38,268 nt of DNA from DAOTXN01 sp034435435. GTDB lineage: Bacteria > Chloroflexota > Anaerolineae > S140-20. Below the pieces are notes generated by a model. The model worked only from the letters and a program-made list of their open reading frames with translations. It was not told the origin of the DNA and did not search any database. The translations under genes were made by a program, and so were the position numbers. Positions 1-6,842 of the stretch are shown here, in pieces. The stretch covers positions 1 through 38,268 of the forward strand of contig DAOTXN010000022.1 of the NCBI GenBank assembly GCA_034435435.1. The letters are read 5' to 3'. Positions within the stretch are counted from its first letter, which is position 1, and every line of letters begins with the position of its first letter.

Positions 1-54
1 GTGCCAGTGTACTGGAGAATACGAGCGTCTGTCAAGCACCCCCGCAGGGGGAAA

Positions 55-88
55 GCAAAGAGACGCCCCGCGTGGGAGCGTCTCTTGC
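55..88 (-). terminator. Probable terminator of acs
   Basis: A nine-base perfect stem (58-66 pairs with 78-86) closes an 11-base loop just past the stop of the minus-strand acetyl-CoA synthetase. On that strand the stem is followed by a short T-rich stretch. A second small C5/G5 hairpin lies at 40-52. Position and shape suggest a rho-independent terminator, but the T tract is interrupted. Confidence 0.5.
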
Positions 89-103
89 ACACGACGGTCG
101 GTA

Positions 104-2014
104 TCAGGATTCGAGGGTGCTGATGTCGCCCACATCCTGGCCGAGCGCCTGTGCTTTGAGCACGCGGCGCATAATTTTGCCGCTGCGGGTTTTGGGCAGT
201 GTGGTGACAAAGTTGACCTTTTCGGGCTTGGCAATCGGCCCCATTTCGTGTCCCACGTGTGCTTTGAGTTCTTCTTCGAGGTGCGGGGAGCCTTCGTAGC
301 CGGTGCGCAGGATGACAAAGGAGTGAATGGCGTTGCCTTTGAGTTCGTGGGGCAGGCCGATGGCGGCGGCTTCGGCCACGGCGGGGTGGCTCACGAGCGC
401 GCTTTCGACTTCGGCGGTGCCGAGGCGGTAGCCGCTGACTTTGATCACGTCGTCGAGGCGGCCAATGATCCAGGTGTAGCCATCTTCGTCTTTGCGTGCG
501 CTATCGCCCACGGTGTAGACGCCGCCGGGCACTTTTTCGAAGTAGGTGGTTTTGTAGCGTTCGGGGTCGTTCAGGATGGTGCGCAGCATGCCGGGCCAGG
601 GTTTGCGGATGATGAGCATGCCATCTTCGTTGGCGTTGCAGGAGGTGCCATCTTCATGCACGACGTCGGTTTCGATGCCGAGGAATGGGAGTGTAGCGGT
701 GCCGGGTTTGAGCGGCACGACGGGTGTGGGGGTAATCATGAAGTGGCCGGTTTCGGTCTGCCACCAGGTATCCATAATCGGGCAGCGTTCGCCGCCAATC
801 ACGCGGTGGTACCAGCGCCAGGCTTCGGGGTTGATCGGTTCGCCCACTGTGCCGAGCAGTCGCAGGCTGCTGAGATCATGGCGGCTGGGCCAGGCTTCGC
901 CAAAGCGCATCAGTCCGCGAATGGCGGTGGGGGCGGTGTAGAGGATGCTGATGCCGAAGCGCGACACCATGGCCCACCAGCGGTCGGGGTAGGGGTAGTT
1001 GGGTGCGCCTTCATACATAAACGAGGTTGCGCCGGCCAGGAGCGGGCTATAGACGATGTAGCTGTGGCCGGTGATCCAGCCGGGGTCGGCGGCGCACCAC
1101 CAGCGGTCTTCGTCCTTGATGTCGAACACGTACTTGAGAGTGGTGTAGGTGTAAACCATATACCCGCCGTGGGTGTGGACCACGCCTTTGGGGCGCCCGG
1201 TGGTGCCCGAGGTGTACAGGATAAAGAGCATGTCTTCGGCGTCCATCGGCTCGGTCTCGCAAATCGGGCTGGCGATGGGCAGGCTCATCAGGTCGTCGTA
1301 CCAATAATCGCGTCCGGCCTCCATATAAACGTCTTGCCCCGTGCGCTTGACGACGATGCATGTTTCGACCGTCGGCTGACGGGCCATGGCCTCGTCGGCG
1401 ATGTCCTTGAGCGCCACGATCTTGCCGCGCAGCCAGCCGCCGTCGGCCGTGACGAGCACCCGGCTCTGGGCGTCCTGGATGCGCTCGGCCAGCGCCTCGA
1501 CGCTGAACCCGCCGTACACCACGCTGTGCGCCGCGCCGATCTTGGCGCAGGCCAGCATGGCGATCATTTGCTCCGGCAGGCGCGGTAAATAGATGGTAAC
1601 AATGTCGCCTTTCTTGACCCCCATGCTCTTGAGCACGTTGGCAAACTTGTTAACGTTGCGATGGAGGGCGAAATAAGAAAACGTGCGTACGTCGCCCGGC
1701 TCGCCCACCCAGATCAGCGCCAGCTTGTTTTTGCGGTAGGTTTTGAGGTGGCGGTCGAGGGCGTTGTGCACGATATTGGTCTTGGCCCCGACGAACCACT
1801 TGAAAAAGGGCGCGTTGCTGTCGTCCAGCACCTTGTCCCACTTGATGAACCACTCTAGCTCTTCGGCCCGCTCGGCCCAAAAACCGGCCGGGTCTTGCAG
1901 CGACCGCCGGTACAATGTCTCGTACTCCTGGACGTGGGCTGCTGACACGATGTTTTCCGGCGGGTGGTACATTTCTCCGCCAGACTGATTTTTCCCGTTA
2001 CTCGGCTTGCTCAC
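104..2014 (-). CDS. acs: Acetyl-CoA synthetase (AMP-forming)
   Basis: Activates acetate to acetyl-CoA through an acetyl-AMP intermediate, in the cytoplasm. The 636-residue protein has the usual length of the family. It shows the AMP-binding P-loop-like motif YTSGTTGRPKG near residue 265, the segment DTWWQTETG near 415 whose tryptophan limits the acyl pocket to acetate, and the C-terminal PKTRSGKIMRR near 608-618 with the catalytic lysine that is regulated by acetylation in this family. The GTG start at 2014 is chosen because AGGAGG lies five bases upstream; an ATG further up at 2146 would lie before the predicted promoter. It is transcribed alone, divergently from the toxin-antitoxin operon. 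The residue after TETG is His rather than the common Gly. Propionyl-CoA synthetase is a less likely reading. Confidence 0.95.
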   Translation of the reverse strand: MSKPSNGKNQSGGEMYHPPENIVSAAHVQEYETLYRRSLQDPAGFWAERAEELEWFIKWDKVLDDSNAPFFKWFVGAKTNIVHNALDRHLKTYRKNKLALIWVGEPGDVRTFSYFALHRNVNKFANVLKSMGVKKGDIVTIYLPRLPEQMIAMLACAKIGAAHSVVYGGFSVEALAERIQDAQSRVLVTADGGWLRGKIVALKDIADEAMARQPTVETCIVVKRTGQDVYMEAGRDYWYDDLMSLPIASPICETEPMDAEDMLFILYTSGTTGRPKGVVHTHGGYMVYTYTTLKYVFDIKDEDRWWCAADPGWITGHSYIVYSPLLAGATSFMYEGAPNYPYPDRWWAMVSRFGISILYTAPTAIRGLMRFGEAWPSRHDLSSLRLLGTVGEPINPEAWRWYHRVIGGERCPIMDTWWQTETGHFMITPTPVVPLKPGTATLPFLGIETDVVHEDGTSCNANEDGMLIIRKPWPGMLRTILNDPERYKTTYFEKVPGGVYTVGDSARKDEDGYTWIIGRLDDVIKVSGYRLGTAEVESALVSHPAVAEAAAIGLPHELKGNAIHSFVILRTGYEGSPHLEEELKAHVGHEMGPIAKPEKVNFVTTLPKTRSGKIMRRVLKAQALGQDVGDISTLES

Positions 2015-2078
2015 GTTGACCTCCTGTTCCTCTCTTTGGCTGTTTCTTTGCGCTCCGCGCCCGACGCGCCTGAATACG

Positions 2079-2107
2079 ATTTTACAGAGGGACGCTGTTC
2101 GTGTCAA
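2079..2107 (-). promoter_or_regulatory. Sigma70-type promoter of acs
   Basis: On the minus strand a perfect TTGACA (2107-2102) is followed after 17 bases by TAAAAT (2084-2079). Transcription would start near 2072, leaving a leader of about 57 bases before the GTG start with its AGGAGG site. Confidence 0.8.
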
Positions 2108-2139
2108 AGGTGGGTCCAAGATGAAAAACCTCTGGCTGG

Positions 2140-2168
2140 TTGGCAAATCGTGCGCCTTCGCTTATAAT
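2140..2168 (+). promoter_or_regulatory. Sigma70-type promoter of the toxin-antitoxin operon
   Basis: TTGGCA (2140-2145) and a perfect TATAAT (2163-2168) are separated by 17 bases. It points to the toxin-antitoxin genes that start at 2243 and is divergent from the acs promoter 33 bases away. Confidence 0.8.
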
Positions 2169-2242
2169 GCGGGTAGTCTCTGGGAAAAAGTACACACCAG
2201 TCAATCCATTGGCAGGCGAAGGAGCATAAAGGCCGAGACTCG

Positions 2243-2533
2243 ATGAAGTTTAGGATTACATTCACACCGAGCGCCAGCGAAGATGTGAAACACTTGACAT
2301 CTTTTGAGCAGAGGCTGGTCATCGCTGCAATAAAAAGTTACCTGCAAACGGACGCCAATGTAGAGAGTCGTAGGCGAAAAAATCTGAGGCCAAACGAACT
2401 GGCTCTCTGGGAGTTAAGAGCAGGTAAGTATCGGGTGTTTTACGATCTAGAGAATGAAACCGTAAAGATAGTGGCCGTCGGGTACAAAGAGCATAATGAC
2501 CTGTTTATCCGAGGCAGGAGGGTGAAACTATGA
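2243..2533 (+). CDS. RelE/ParE-type toxin
   Basis: A 96-residue basic protein with the RelE/ParE fold pattern: an N-terminal strand (KFRITFTPSASEDV), two helices, then LRAGKYRVFYDLENETVKIVAVGYKEH, the strand core with the arginine and tyrosine typical of this superfamily. Family members act as ribosome-dependent mRNA nucleases or as gyrase poisons; which applies cannot be told from sequence. Its stop overlaps the start of the next gene by four bases (ATGA), so the two are translationally coupled. The toxin comes first, as in higBA-type pairs. No strong ribosome binding site is seen before the ATG. Confidence 0.75.
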   Translation: MKFRITFTPSASEDVKHLTSFEQRLVIAAIKSYLQTDANVESRRRKNLRPNELALWELRAGKYRVFYDLENETVKIVAVGYKEHNDLFIRGRRVKL

Positions 2534-2778
2534 GAACGTTGGATTTGGCACAACGCAAAATAACACTGGAGGAGCTGCTGAGATGGGCCATGTCAGACCC
2601 GGTGTTGATTCAAGCACGCGATGGTCACAAGTTCATCTTGGAGGAAGCGGATAGTTTTGAAGAAGAAGTAGCAATGTTGGGAAGTAGCGAGCGGTTTATC
2701 CAGTTCCTGAAAGAACGCTCGCAGGAGAATGGGACGATCTTGCTTGATACGGTCGAAGAAACACTAACCAATCAGTAG
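2530..2778 (+). CDS. Antitoxin partner of the RelE-type toxin
   Basis: An 82-residue acidic protein that starts inside the last codons of the toxin gene. The N-terminal part (LDLAQRKITLEELLRWAMSDPVLI) looks like a Phd/YefM-like or AbrB-like segment, but I cannot assign a DNA-binding family with confidence. The acidic helical C-terminal half would wrap the toxin. The assignment rests mainly on size, charge and pairing. The stop codon overlaps the ribosome binding site of the following small gene, so all three form one operon. Confidence 0.6.
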   Translation: MRTLDLAQRKITLEELLRWAMSDPVLIQARDGHKFILEEADSFEEEVAMLGSSERFIQFLKERSQENGTILLDTVEETLTNQ

Positions 2779-2787
2779 GAGGGTTTC

Positions 2788-2979
2788 ATGGCGGAATTAG
2801 CAGTGTGTGACCATTGTGGTGAAGATCTGCCCGACGAGCCAATTCGACGTGGTCGTCTGGTTTATTGTTGTGAGGCGTGCGCTTTTGAGGCCGCGCGGAG
2901 CAAAGACTGCGGCGGGCGGACCGATACTCACATTCGTGAGCCGGTTATCGAAATACCTCCCGCACCCGAAGCGGAGTGA
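2788..2979 (+). CDS. Small cysteine-rich metal-binding protein
   Basis: A 63-residue protein with a Cys-x2-Cys pair (CDHC, residues 7-10) and a second cluster CCEAC near residues 27-31 plus a further Cys near 40. The spacing resembles a TRASH/YHS-type or prokaryotic-metallothionein-like zinc site. The C-terminal tail is proline- and glutamate-rich and probably unfolded. A strong GGAGGG site precedes the ATG and overlaps the antitoxin stop, so it is the third gene of that operon. Function unknown; zinc binding is inferred from the cysteines. Confidence 0.65.
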   Translation: MAELAVCDHCGEDLPDEPIRRGRLVYCCEACAFEAARSKDCGGRTDTHIREPVIEIPPAPEAE

Positions 2980-2986
2980 TTTTTGC

Positions 2987-3010
2987 CACCAAGACGCCAA
3001 GACACAAAGT
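2987..3010. repeat. Short tandem repeat of three 8-bp units
   Basis: Three imperfect 8-bp units of the form CNCCAAGA lie between the metal-binding protein and the rubrerythrin gene. They belong to the group of short tandem repeats found at many other junctions in this window. Confidence 0.6.
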
Positions 3011-3055
3011 TTATGCGGTGTGTCGGGGTGATAAATCGAAAGGAGCGAACCCATC

Positions 3056-3523
3056 ATGGCAATCTTTCGTGCGACCGACATCGTCGAGATGGCGATGGAG
3101 CTGGAAAAGAGCGGTGAGATTTTCTACGACGCCGTGGCCGGGAAAGTGCAGTCCACGGAAGTCAAGACGTTGTTCGAGGATCTGGCCGAGCAGGAGCGAC
3201 AACACTATATCGCTTTTGAAAAACTGACCCGCACCACCTGGGATGCGGCGCCTCTCAGCGGCGAAAACTGGGACCAATATCTGGCCTACTTGCAGGCCAC
3301 CATCCAGAGCGCCTTTTTCGAGGGCGCGGACAAGGCCCTGGCGCTGGCTGAACAGGTGCGCGACGAAAAAGAGGCGCTGCAGATGGCGCTGGAATTTGAA
3401 AAAGAGACCATGCTGTTTTTCTACGACCTGCGCGACAAGGTCTCGCACGTGGATAAAGGGGTGGTGTCGGACATTATCGCCGAGGAGCGCAAGCACGTCC
3501 AACGCCTGGCCATGCTGCTTTAA
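3056..3523 (+). CDS. Rubrerythrin / ferritin-like diiron protein
   Basis: A 155-residue four-helix-bundle protein. The iron ligands of a ferritin-like di-iron site are visible: E17 with EKSGEIFYD, then EQERQHY (E-x2-H) in the second helix, EFEKETMLFFYDL in the third and EERKH in the last. There is no C-terminal rubredoxin domain, so this is an erythrin-type protein. Such proteins remove hydrogen peroxide or handle iron in the cytoplasm. An AAAGGAG site precedes the ATG. The TAA stop lies two bases before a structured repeat element. No promoter was identified. Confidence 0.85.
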   Translation: MAIFRATDIVEMAMELEKSGEIFYDAVAGKVQSTEVKTLFEDLAEQERQHYIAFEKLTRTTWDAAPLSGENWDQYLAYLQATIQSAFFEGADKALALAEQVRDEKEALQMALEFEKETMLFFYDLRDKVSHVDKGVVSDIIAEERKHVQRLAMLL

Positions 3524-3525
3524 AC

Positions 3526-3745
3526 GTTACTGCTCAGATGGAGGATATGACAACGATTTTTCAGGATTGACCGAATGACGCCGCTGCCAGGCATCTCACG
3601 GGGATACCCTCGCTCTGCAGTTGGGGGAGGTGGGGTATCACTTTGGACCCCGGTTAGGGGGTCTGTGGCGATCAGTCTGTCGAGTTAAAGGGCGCAGATT
3701 CGCTCAATCCCCTGATTCGTTGTCATATCTGCACAGAGCAGTTGC
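3526..3745. repeat. Inverted-repeat element with nested hairpins (MITE-like)
   Basis: The ends are GTTACTGCTCA (3526-3536) and AGAGCAGTTGC (3735-3745), which are imperfect inverted repeats. Just inside them are a diverged copy (3544-3577) and a full copy (3695-3729), in opposite orientation, of a 35-bp sequence that on one strand begins GATATGACAACGA. The centre has two more hairpins: 3603-3609 with 3633-3639, and 3645-3651 with 3657-3663. An identical 35-bp copy occurs at 6760-6794, and the same terminal motif bounds the element between ftsQ and ftsA. No target duplication and no transposase are visible here. Confidence 0.7.
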
Positions 3746-3765
3746 CGTGATTCAAAGGATAGGGT

Positions 3766-4722
3766 ATGGATACGAACCGTTTTATGTCGCGGCGCGTCGC
3801 CATTGTAGGGGCGGGCGCAGTCGGCGCGACCCTGGCCTACGCGCTGATGATTCGCGGGCAGGCCGATGAAATCGTGCTGATTGACGTCAATCGCGCCAAA
3901 GCCGAGGGCGAGGCGATGGACTTGCGCCACGGCCTGCCCTTTGTGCGCCCCGTAGACGTGCACGTAGGCGATTACGCCGACTGCGCCGGGGCGGACATCG
4001 TCGTCCTCACGGCCGGCGCGGCTTCGCGGCCCGGCGAGACCCGCCTCGACCTGGCCGGGCGCAACGCGAGTATCTTTCGCCAGATCGTTCCCGAAATCGT
4101 GCGTCACAACGCCAGCGGCATCTTGCTGGTCGTCACCAATCCAGTGGACGTGCTCACCCATCTCACGCTCAAGTTGGCGGGGCGACCGACCGGCAAGGTC
4201 ATTGGTTCGGGCACGGTGCTCGACAGCGCCCGCTTGCGCTACCTGCTGGCCGAGCATTGCGACGTGGACCCGCGCAACGTCCACGCTTATGTCCTCGGCG
4301 AGCACGGCGACAGCGAAGTGCCGGTGTGGAGCCTGGCCAACATCGCCGGGACGCGCCTGACCGATTACTGCGTCGTGTGCCAGCGCGATTGCGACGGGAT
4401 CCCCAAGGACGAAATCTTTGCGCAGGTGCGCGACGCCGGTTACGAGGTAATCCAACGCAAAGGAGCCACCTATTACGCCATTGGCCTGGCCGTCGCTTCG
4501 ATTGTCGAGAGCATCCTGCGCGACCAGCATTCGGTTCTGCCCGTCTCCAGCCTGCTGGAGGGGCAGTATGGCCTGGAAGACGTGTGTCTCAGCCTGCCCA
4601 GCGTCGTCGGGCGCGACGGAGTGGTGCAGGTGTTGGAGCTGCCATTGAGCGAGGAAGAGATCGAGGGCCTGCGCCGCTCGGCGGCGGTGCTGCAAGAGGT
4701 AGCGCGTGCGGTAGGGGTGTGA
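3766..4722 (+). CDS. ldh: L-lactate dehydrogenase (lactate/malate dehydrogenase family)
   Basis: Interconverts pyruvate and L-lactate with NAD(H) in the cytoplasm. The 318-residue protein has the Rossmann motif GAGAVGA (15-21) followed by D40, which selects NAD. It keeps the catalytic set D153, R156 and H180 (LGEHGDSEVPVWS) and T235 (KGATYYAI). The mobile loop reads ASRPGETR, so S87 stands where lactate dehydrogenases have Gln and malate dehydrogenases have Arg. R93 is the loop arginine. The rest of the protein is closer to lactate than to malate dehydrogenase, but substrate is less certain than family. ATG at 3766 follows AAAGGA. The mutM start lies one base beyond its stop, so the two form an operon. 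Confidence 0.88.
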   Translation: MDTNRFMSRRVAIVGAGAVGATLAYALMIRGQADEIVLIDVNRAKAEGEAMDLRHGLPFVRPVDVHVGDYADCAGADIVVLTAGAASRPGETRLDLAGRNASIFRQIVPEIVRHNASGILLVVTNPVDVLTHLTLKLAGRPTGKVIGSGTVLDSARLRYLLAEHCDVDPRNVHAYVLGEHGDSEVPVWSLANIAGTRLTDYCVVCQRDCDGIPKDEIFAQVRDAGYEVIQRKGATYYAIGLAVASIVESILRDQHSVLPVSSLLEGQYGLEDVCLSLPSVVGRDGVVQVLELPLSEEEIEGLRRSAAVLQEVARAVGV

Positions 4723-4723
4723 T

Positions 4724-5539
4724 GTGCCTGAACTCCCCGAAGTTGAAACGATTGCCCTCGGTTTGCGCCGGGAATTGCTTTTCCGCACGTTCATCGCTGT
4801 TGACGTGCTGTGGGAACGCACGGTTGACCGCCCTGATGTGCCTGCCTTTTGCGCCAATCTAACCGGCGCGACGATTAACGAGGTAGGCCGCCGAGGCAAA
4901 TTCATCACCATGAGCCTGGACACCGGCCAGACCTTGCTGACCCACCTGCGCATGACCGGTCAGTTCCTCTTTCAACCCGATCATCCCACTCATATTCGCG
5001 TCCGTTTTCAACTGGACGACGGACGCTGGCTGTTCTTTTCCGACCAGCGCAAGTTCGGGCGGATGTTTCTGGTGGATGACCCGCTGGAGGTATTGGGCGA
5101 CCTGGGCCCGGAGCCGCTGGCCGACGATTTCACCGCTCAACGATTGGCCGCAATGTTGGCGGGTCGCCGGGGGCGGGTCAAGCCGTTGCTGCTCGACCAG
5201 ACCTTCGTCGCCGGGCTGGGCAATATCTACACCGACGAGGCGCTGTGGCGGGCGCAAATCCACCCGCTGCGGCCCGCTCACACCCTCACACTCGATGAAG
5301 CTGCTCATCTGCACGCCGGCATCGTCACGGTGTTGCGCCAGGCCATCGCGAGCGGCGGGACCACCTTACCCGACCGCAAGTACGTCGGCCTCCAAGACGA
5401 CCCCGGCGCGCACCAGGAGTCGCTGGCCGTCTATGGCCGGGCCGGGCAAACCTGCCCCCGCTGTGGAGCGACGATTGAGCGCACAGTGGTTGGCCAGCGC
5501 GGGACGCATTTCTGCCCCAAATGTCAGGAATTGCGCTAG
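4724..5539 (+). CDS. mutM: Formamidopyrimidine-DNA glycosylase (Fpg)
   Basis: Removes 8-oxoguanine and formamidopyrimidines from DNA and nicks the strand (base excision repair). The 271-residue protein begins PELPEVET after the initiator; the N-terminal proline is the Schiff-base nucleophile and the next Glu the general acid. K59 (GRRGKF) is the conserved lysine. The helix-two-turn-helix segment VAGLGNIYTDEALW and a C-terminal zinc finger (CPRC near 245, CPKC near the end) complete the family pattern. It starts with GTG one base after the ldh stop and has no room for a separate promoter, so it is co-transcribed with ldh. Confidence 0.96.
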   Translation: MPELPEVETIALGLRRELLFRTFIAVDVLWERTVDRPDVPAFCANLTGATINEVGRRGKFITMSLDTGQTLLTHLRMTGQFLFQPDHPTHIRVRFQLDDGRWLFFSDQRKFGRMFLVDDPLEVLGDLGPEPLADDFTAQRLAAMLAGRRGRVKPLLLDQTFVAGLGNIYTDEALWRAQIHPLRPAHTLTLDEAAHLHAGIVTVLRQAIASGGTTLPDRKYVGLQDDPGAHQESLAVYGRAGQTCPRCGATIERTVVGQRGTHFCPKCQELR

Positions 5540-5541
5540 TG

Positions 5542-5550
5542 TGATATAAT
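5542..5550 (+). promoter_or_regulatory. Extended -10 promoter
   Basis: TGATATAAT is a perfect extended -10 element right after the mutM stop. No good -35 is present 17 bases upstream, which an extended -10 can tolerate. A start of transcription near 5557 supports translation from the ATG at 5585 rather than from the upstream ATG at 5549, which overlaps the promoter. Confidence 0.65.
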
Positions 5551-5584
5551 GGGTAGCGTCGTAGTTTGTCCTGTGGAGTTGAAA

Positions 5585-5938
5585 ATGACCGTTCAAGTGG
5601 AAGGCATCAAACTCCCCCGTTCAGGCCGCATTGATATTCACGTGTCGGCCGAGATCAACGTTACGGCCCGATCTGCCCGTCAGCGGGTGACCCGCCTGGT
5701 CGCCAGCGAGTTGGGCAATTTGTTGCACGGCGGTGAACCGTCTCTTGTTGTGGGTGAGCGTATCGTGTGGAGGGTGCCCGTCATACTGACCTATCCTGAC
5801 ACAGGCCCGGTGGGAGAGGTCGGCGCTCTCGACGTAGACGTAGAGACCGGCCAGGTATTGGTTGCACCCGATCAGTTGACGGCAATCGAGATTCAGGCCC
5901 ATGCCCTCGCTCAACGTACCTCTCCTGGCCCAGCGTGA
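5585..5938 (+). CDS. Conserved hypothetical protein paired with a C39-like protein
   Basis: A 117-residue protein of unknown function. The N-terminal half contains a helix (ARSARQRVTRLVASELGNLL); the second half is strand-rich with VVGERIVWRVPVILTYP and VGALDVDVETGQVLV, which looks like a small beta domain of PepSY-like character. I do not recognise a named family. The start at 5585 is preferred: GGAG lies six bases upstream and the predicted promoter lies just before. The 3' end overlaps the next gene by 38 bases in another frame, so the two are tightly linked. Confidence 0.7.
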   Translation: MTVQVEGIKLPRSGRIDIHVSAEINVTARSARQRVTRLVASELGNLLHGGEPSLVVGERIVWRVPVILTYPDTGPVGEVGALDVDVETGQVLVAPDQLTAIEIQAHALAQRTSPGPA

Positions 5939-6362
5939 TCGCACGGACTGTCTGCCGACCTGTGTCGAAATGGTCCTGATTTATCAAGGCCAGACTGTTT
6001 CTCGCGCATGGCTATGTCGGGTGTTAGAAACGACCGGCATTGGCACCCCTGGCTTCAAGCTGTTGCACTTGTGCGCCCATGGTTATCAAGTGACCTATGC
6101 TCCGGCCACAGATGAGCGCCCCTTGATCGAGGCGCTGAACCTGGGTGCGCCTCCGATTGCCCTGGTCCTCACGCACAATTTATCTTACTGGCCGCACTCG
6201 GTTGCCCATGCTGTCGTTGTCACAGGTCTGAGTCAACACACGGTCATCGTGAACGATCCAGCGTTCCCAGAGCTCTCGCGCCATATCCCCTACGATGAGT
6301 TTATGCTCGCCTGGTCCGATTTCGACTATCTCTACGCAGTGATCCGGCTCGCCGTGGCTTAA
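5901..6362 (+). CDS. Peptidase C39-like protein
   Basis: A 153-residue papain-fold protein without signal peptide or membrane segment. The catalytic pattern of the C39-like family is present: Q11 and C17 in QRDRTDCLPTCVEMVL, H103 in HSVAHAVVVTG, and N118-D119-P120 in VNDP. In C39 proteins the cysteine is usually in DCG; here it is DCL. ABC-transporter C39 peptidases process double-glycine leaders, but stand-alone proteins like this one have no assigned substrate. It overlaps the preceding hypothetical gene by 38 bases, which suggests the two work together. Confidence 0.75.
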   Translation: MPSLNVPLLAQRDRTDCLPTCVEMVLIYQGQTVSRAWLCRVLETTGIGTPGFKLLHLCAHGYQVTYAPATDERPLIEALNLGAPPIALVLTHNLSYWPHSVAHAVVVTGLSQHTVIVNDPAFPELSRHIPYDEFMLAWSDFDYLYAVIRLAVA

Positions 6363-6375
6363 AGGGAGAACGCTT

Positions 6376-6753
6376 ATGCATCTCGAACGCCCCGACCTGG
6401 GCCAAACCGCCCCCGTCGTGCGAGCCTACATCGAAGCGTTGGAAGCCGAGCTGGAACCCAGCGAGCCGCCCGCGACCCTCAACGTGATTACGGCCAGCGC
6501 GGCGGGCGTCGCCAAGCGCACCCCGCGCCACCTGTACGGTCGCCAGCGGCGGGGCGGCATGGGCATTTTCGACCTGGACACCTCGGAAGACGATCCGCCG
6601 GCCTGCTTGACCATCGCCGACGAGAGCCAAAAGCTGCTGCTGTTCACCACGCTGGCGCGGGCTTTTGAGCTGCCTGTGAACGCCCTGCCCGAATCGCCGG
6701 TGCGGGCCAGGGGAGAAGCGCTATTGGGTTGTGTCGTAAAAGAATCGAGCTGA
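6376..6753 (+). CDS. GyrA C-terminal-like (beta-pinwheel) protein, apparently truncated
   Basis: A 125-residue protein. Residues about 36-118 resemble blades of the DNA gyrase A C-terminal beta-pinwheel: VITASAAGVAKRTPRHLYG, the sequence QRRGGMG (one change from the GyrA box QRRGGKG), then LLLFTTLARAFELPVNALP. A gyrase C-terminal domain has about six blades; this has room for roughly two. The ORF ends seven bases before a 35-bp repeat copy, and the last residues (GCVVKESS) do not fit the fold, so the gene has probably lost its 3' part. It lies 13 bases after the C39-like gene with a GGGAG site, in the same operon. No catalytic gyrase domain is nearby. Confidence 0.6.
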   Translation: MHLERPDLGQTAPVVRAYIEALEAELEPSEPPATLNVITASAAGVAKRTPRHLYGRQRRGGMGIFDLDTSEDDPPACLTIADESQKLLLFTTLARAFELPVNALPESPVRARGEALLGCVVKESS

Positions 6754-6759
6754 AAGGCA

Positions 6760-6814
6760 CAGATTCGCTCAATCCCCTGATTCGTTGTCATATCCGCCCA
6801 GGTTGAGCAGTTGC
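6760..6814. repeat. Partial copy of the inverted-repeat element
   Basis: Positions 6760-6794 are identical over 35 bases to 3695-3729. The end motif TGAGCAGTTGC (6804-6814) follows, like the right end of the element at 3526-3745. The opposite end was not found upstream. This half-element lies between the truncated gyrase-like gene and the secreted protein gene. Confidence 0.75.
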
Positions 6815-6842
6815 AATATGCAATTAAAAAGGAGTAAAACCC

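Noticed and set aside
248..1588. A 446-residue plus-strand ORF
   Set aside because: Lies wholly antisense to acs; its Gly/Ala/His-rich sequence is a shadow of GC-rich codons and has no ribosome binding site or family features.
3685..4953. A 422-residue minus-strand ORF over ldh
   Set aside because: Antisense to the clear ldh and mutM genes; low-complexity composition and no recognisable domain.
5549..5584. Upstream start of the hypothetical gene at 5549
   Set aside because: The ATG overlaps the extended -10 promoter and would precede the transcription start; 5585 has a ribosome binding site.
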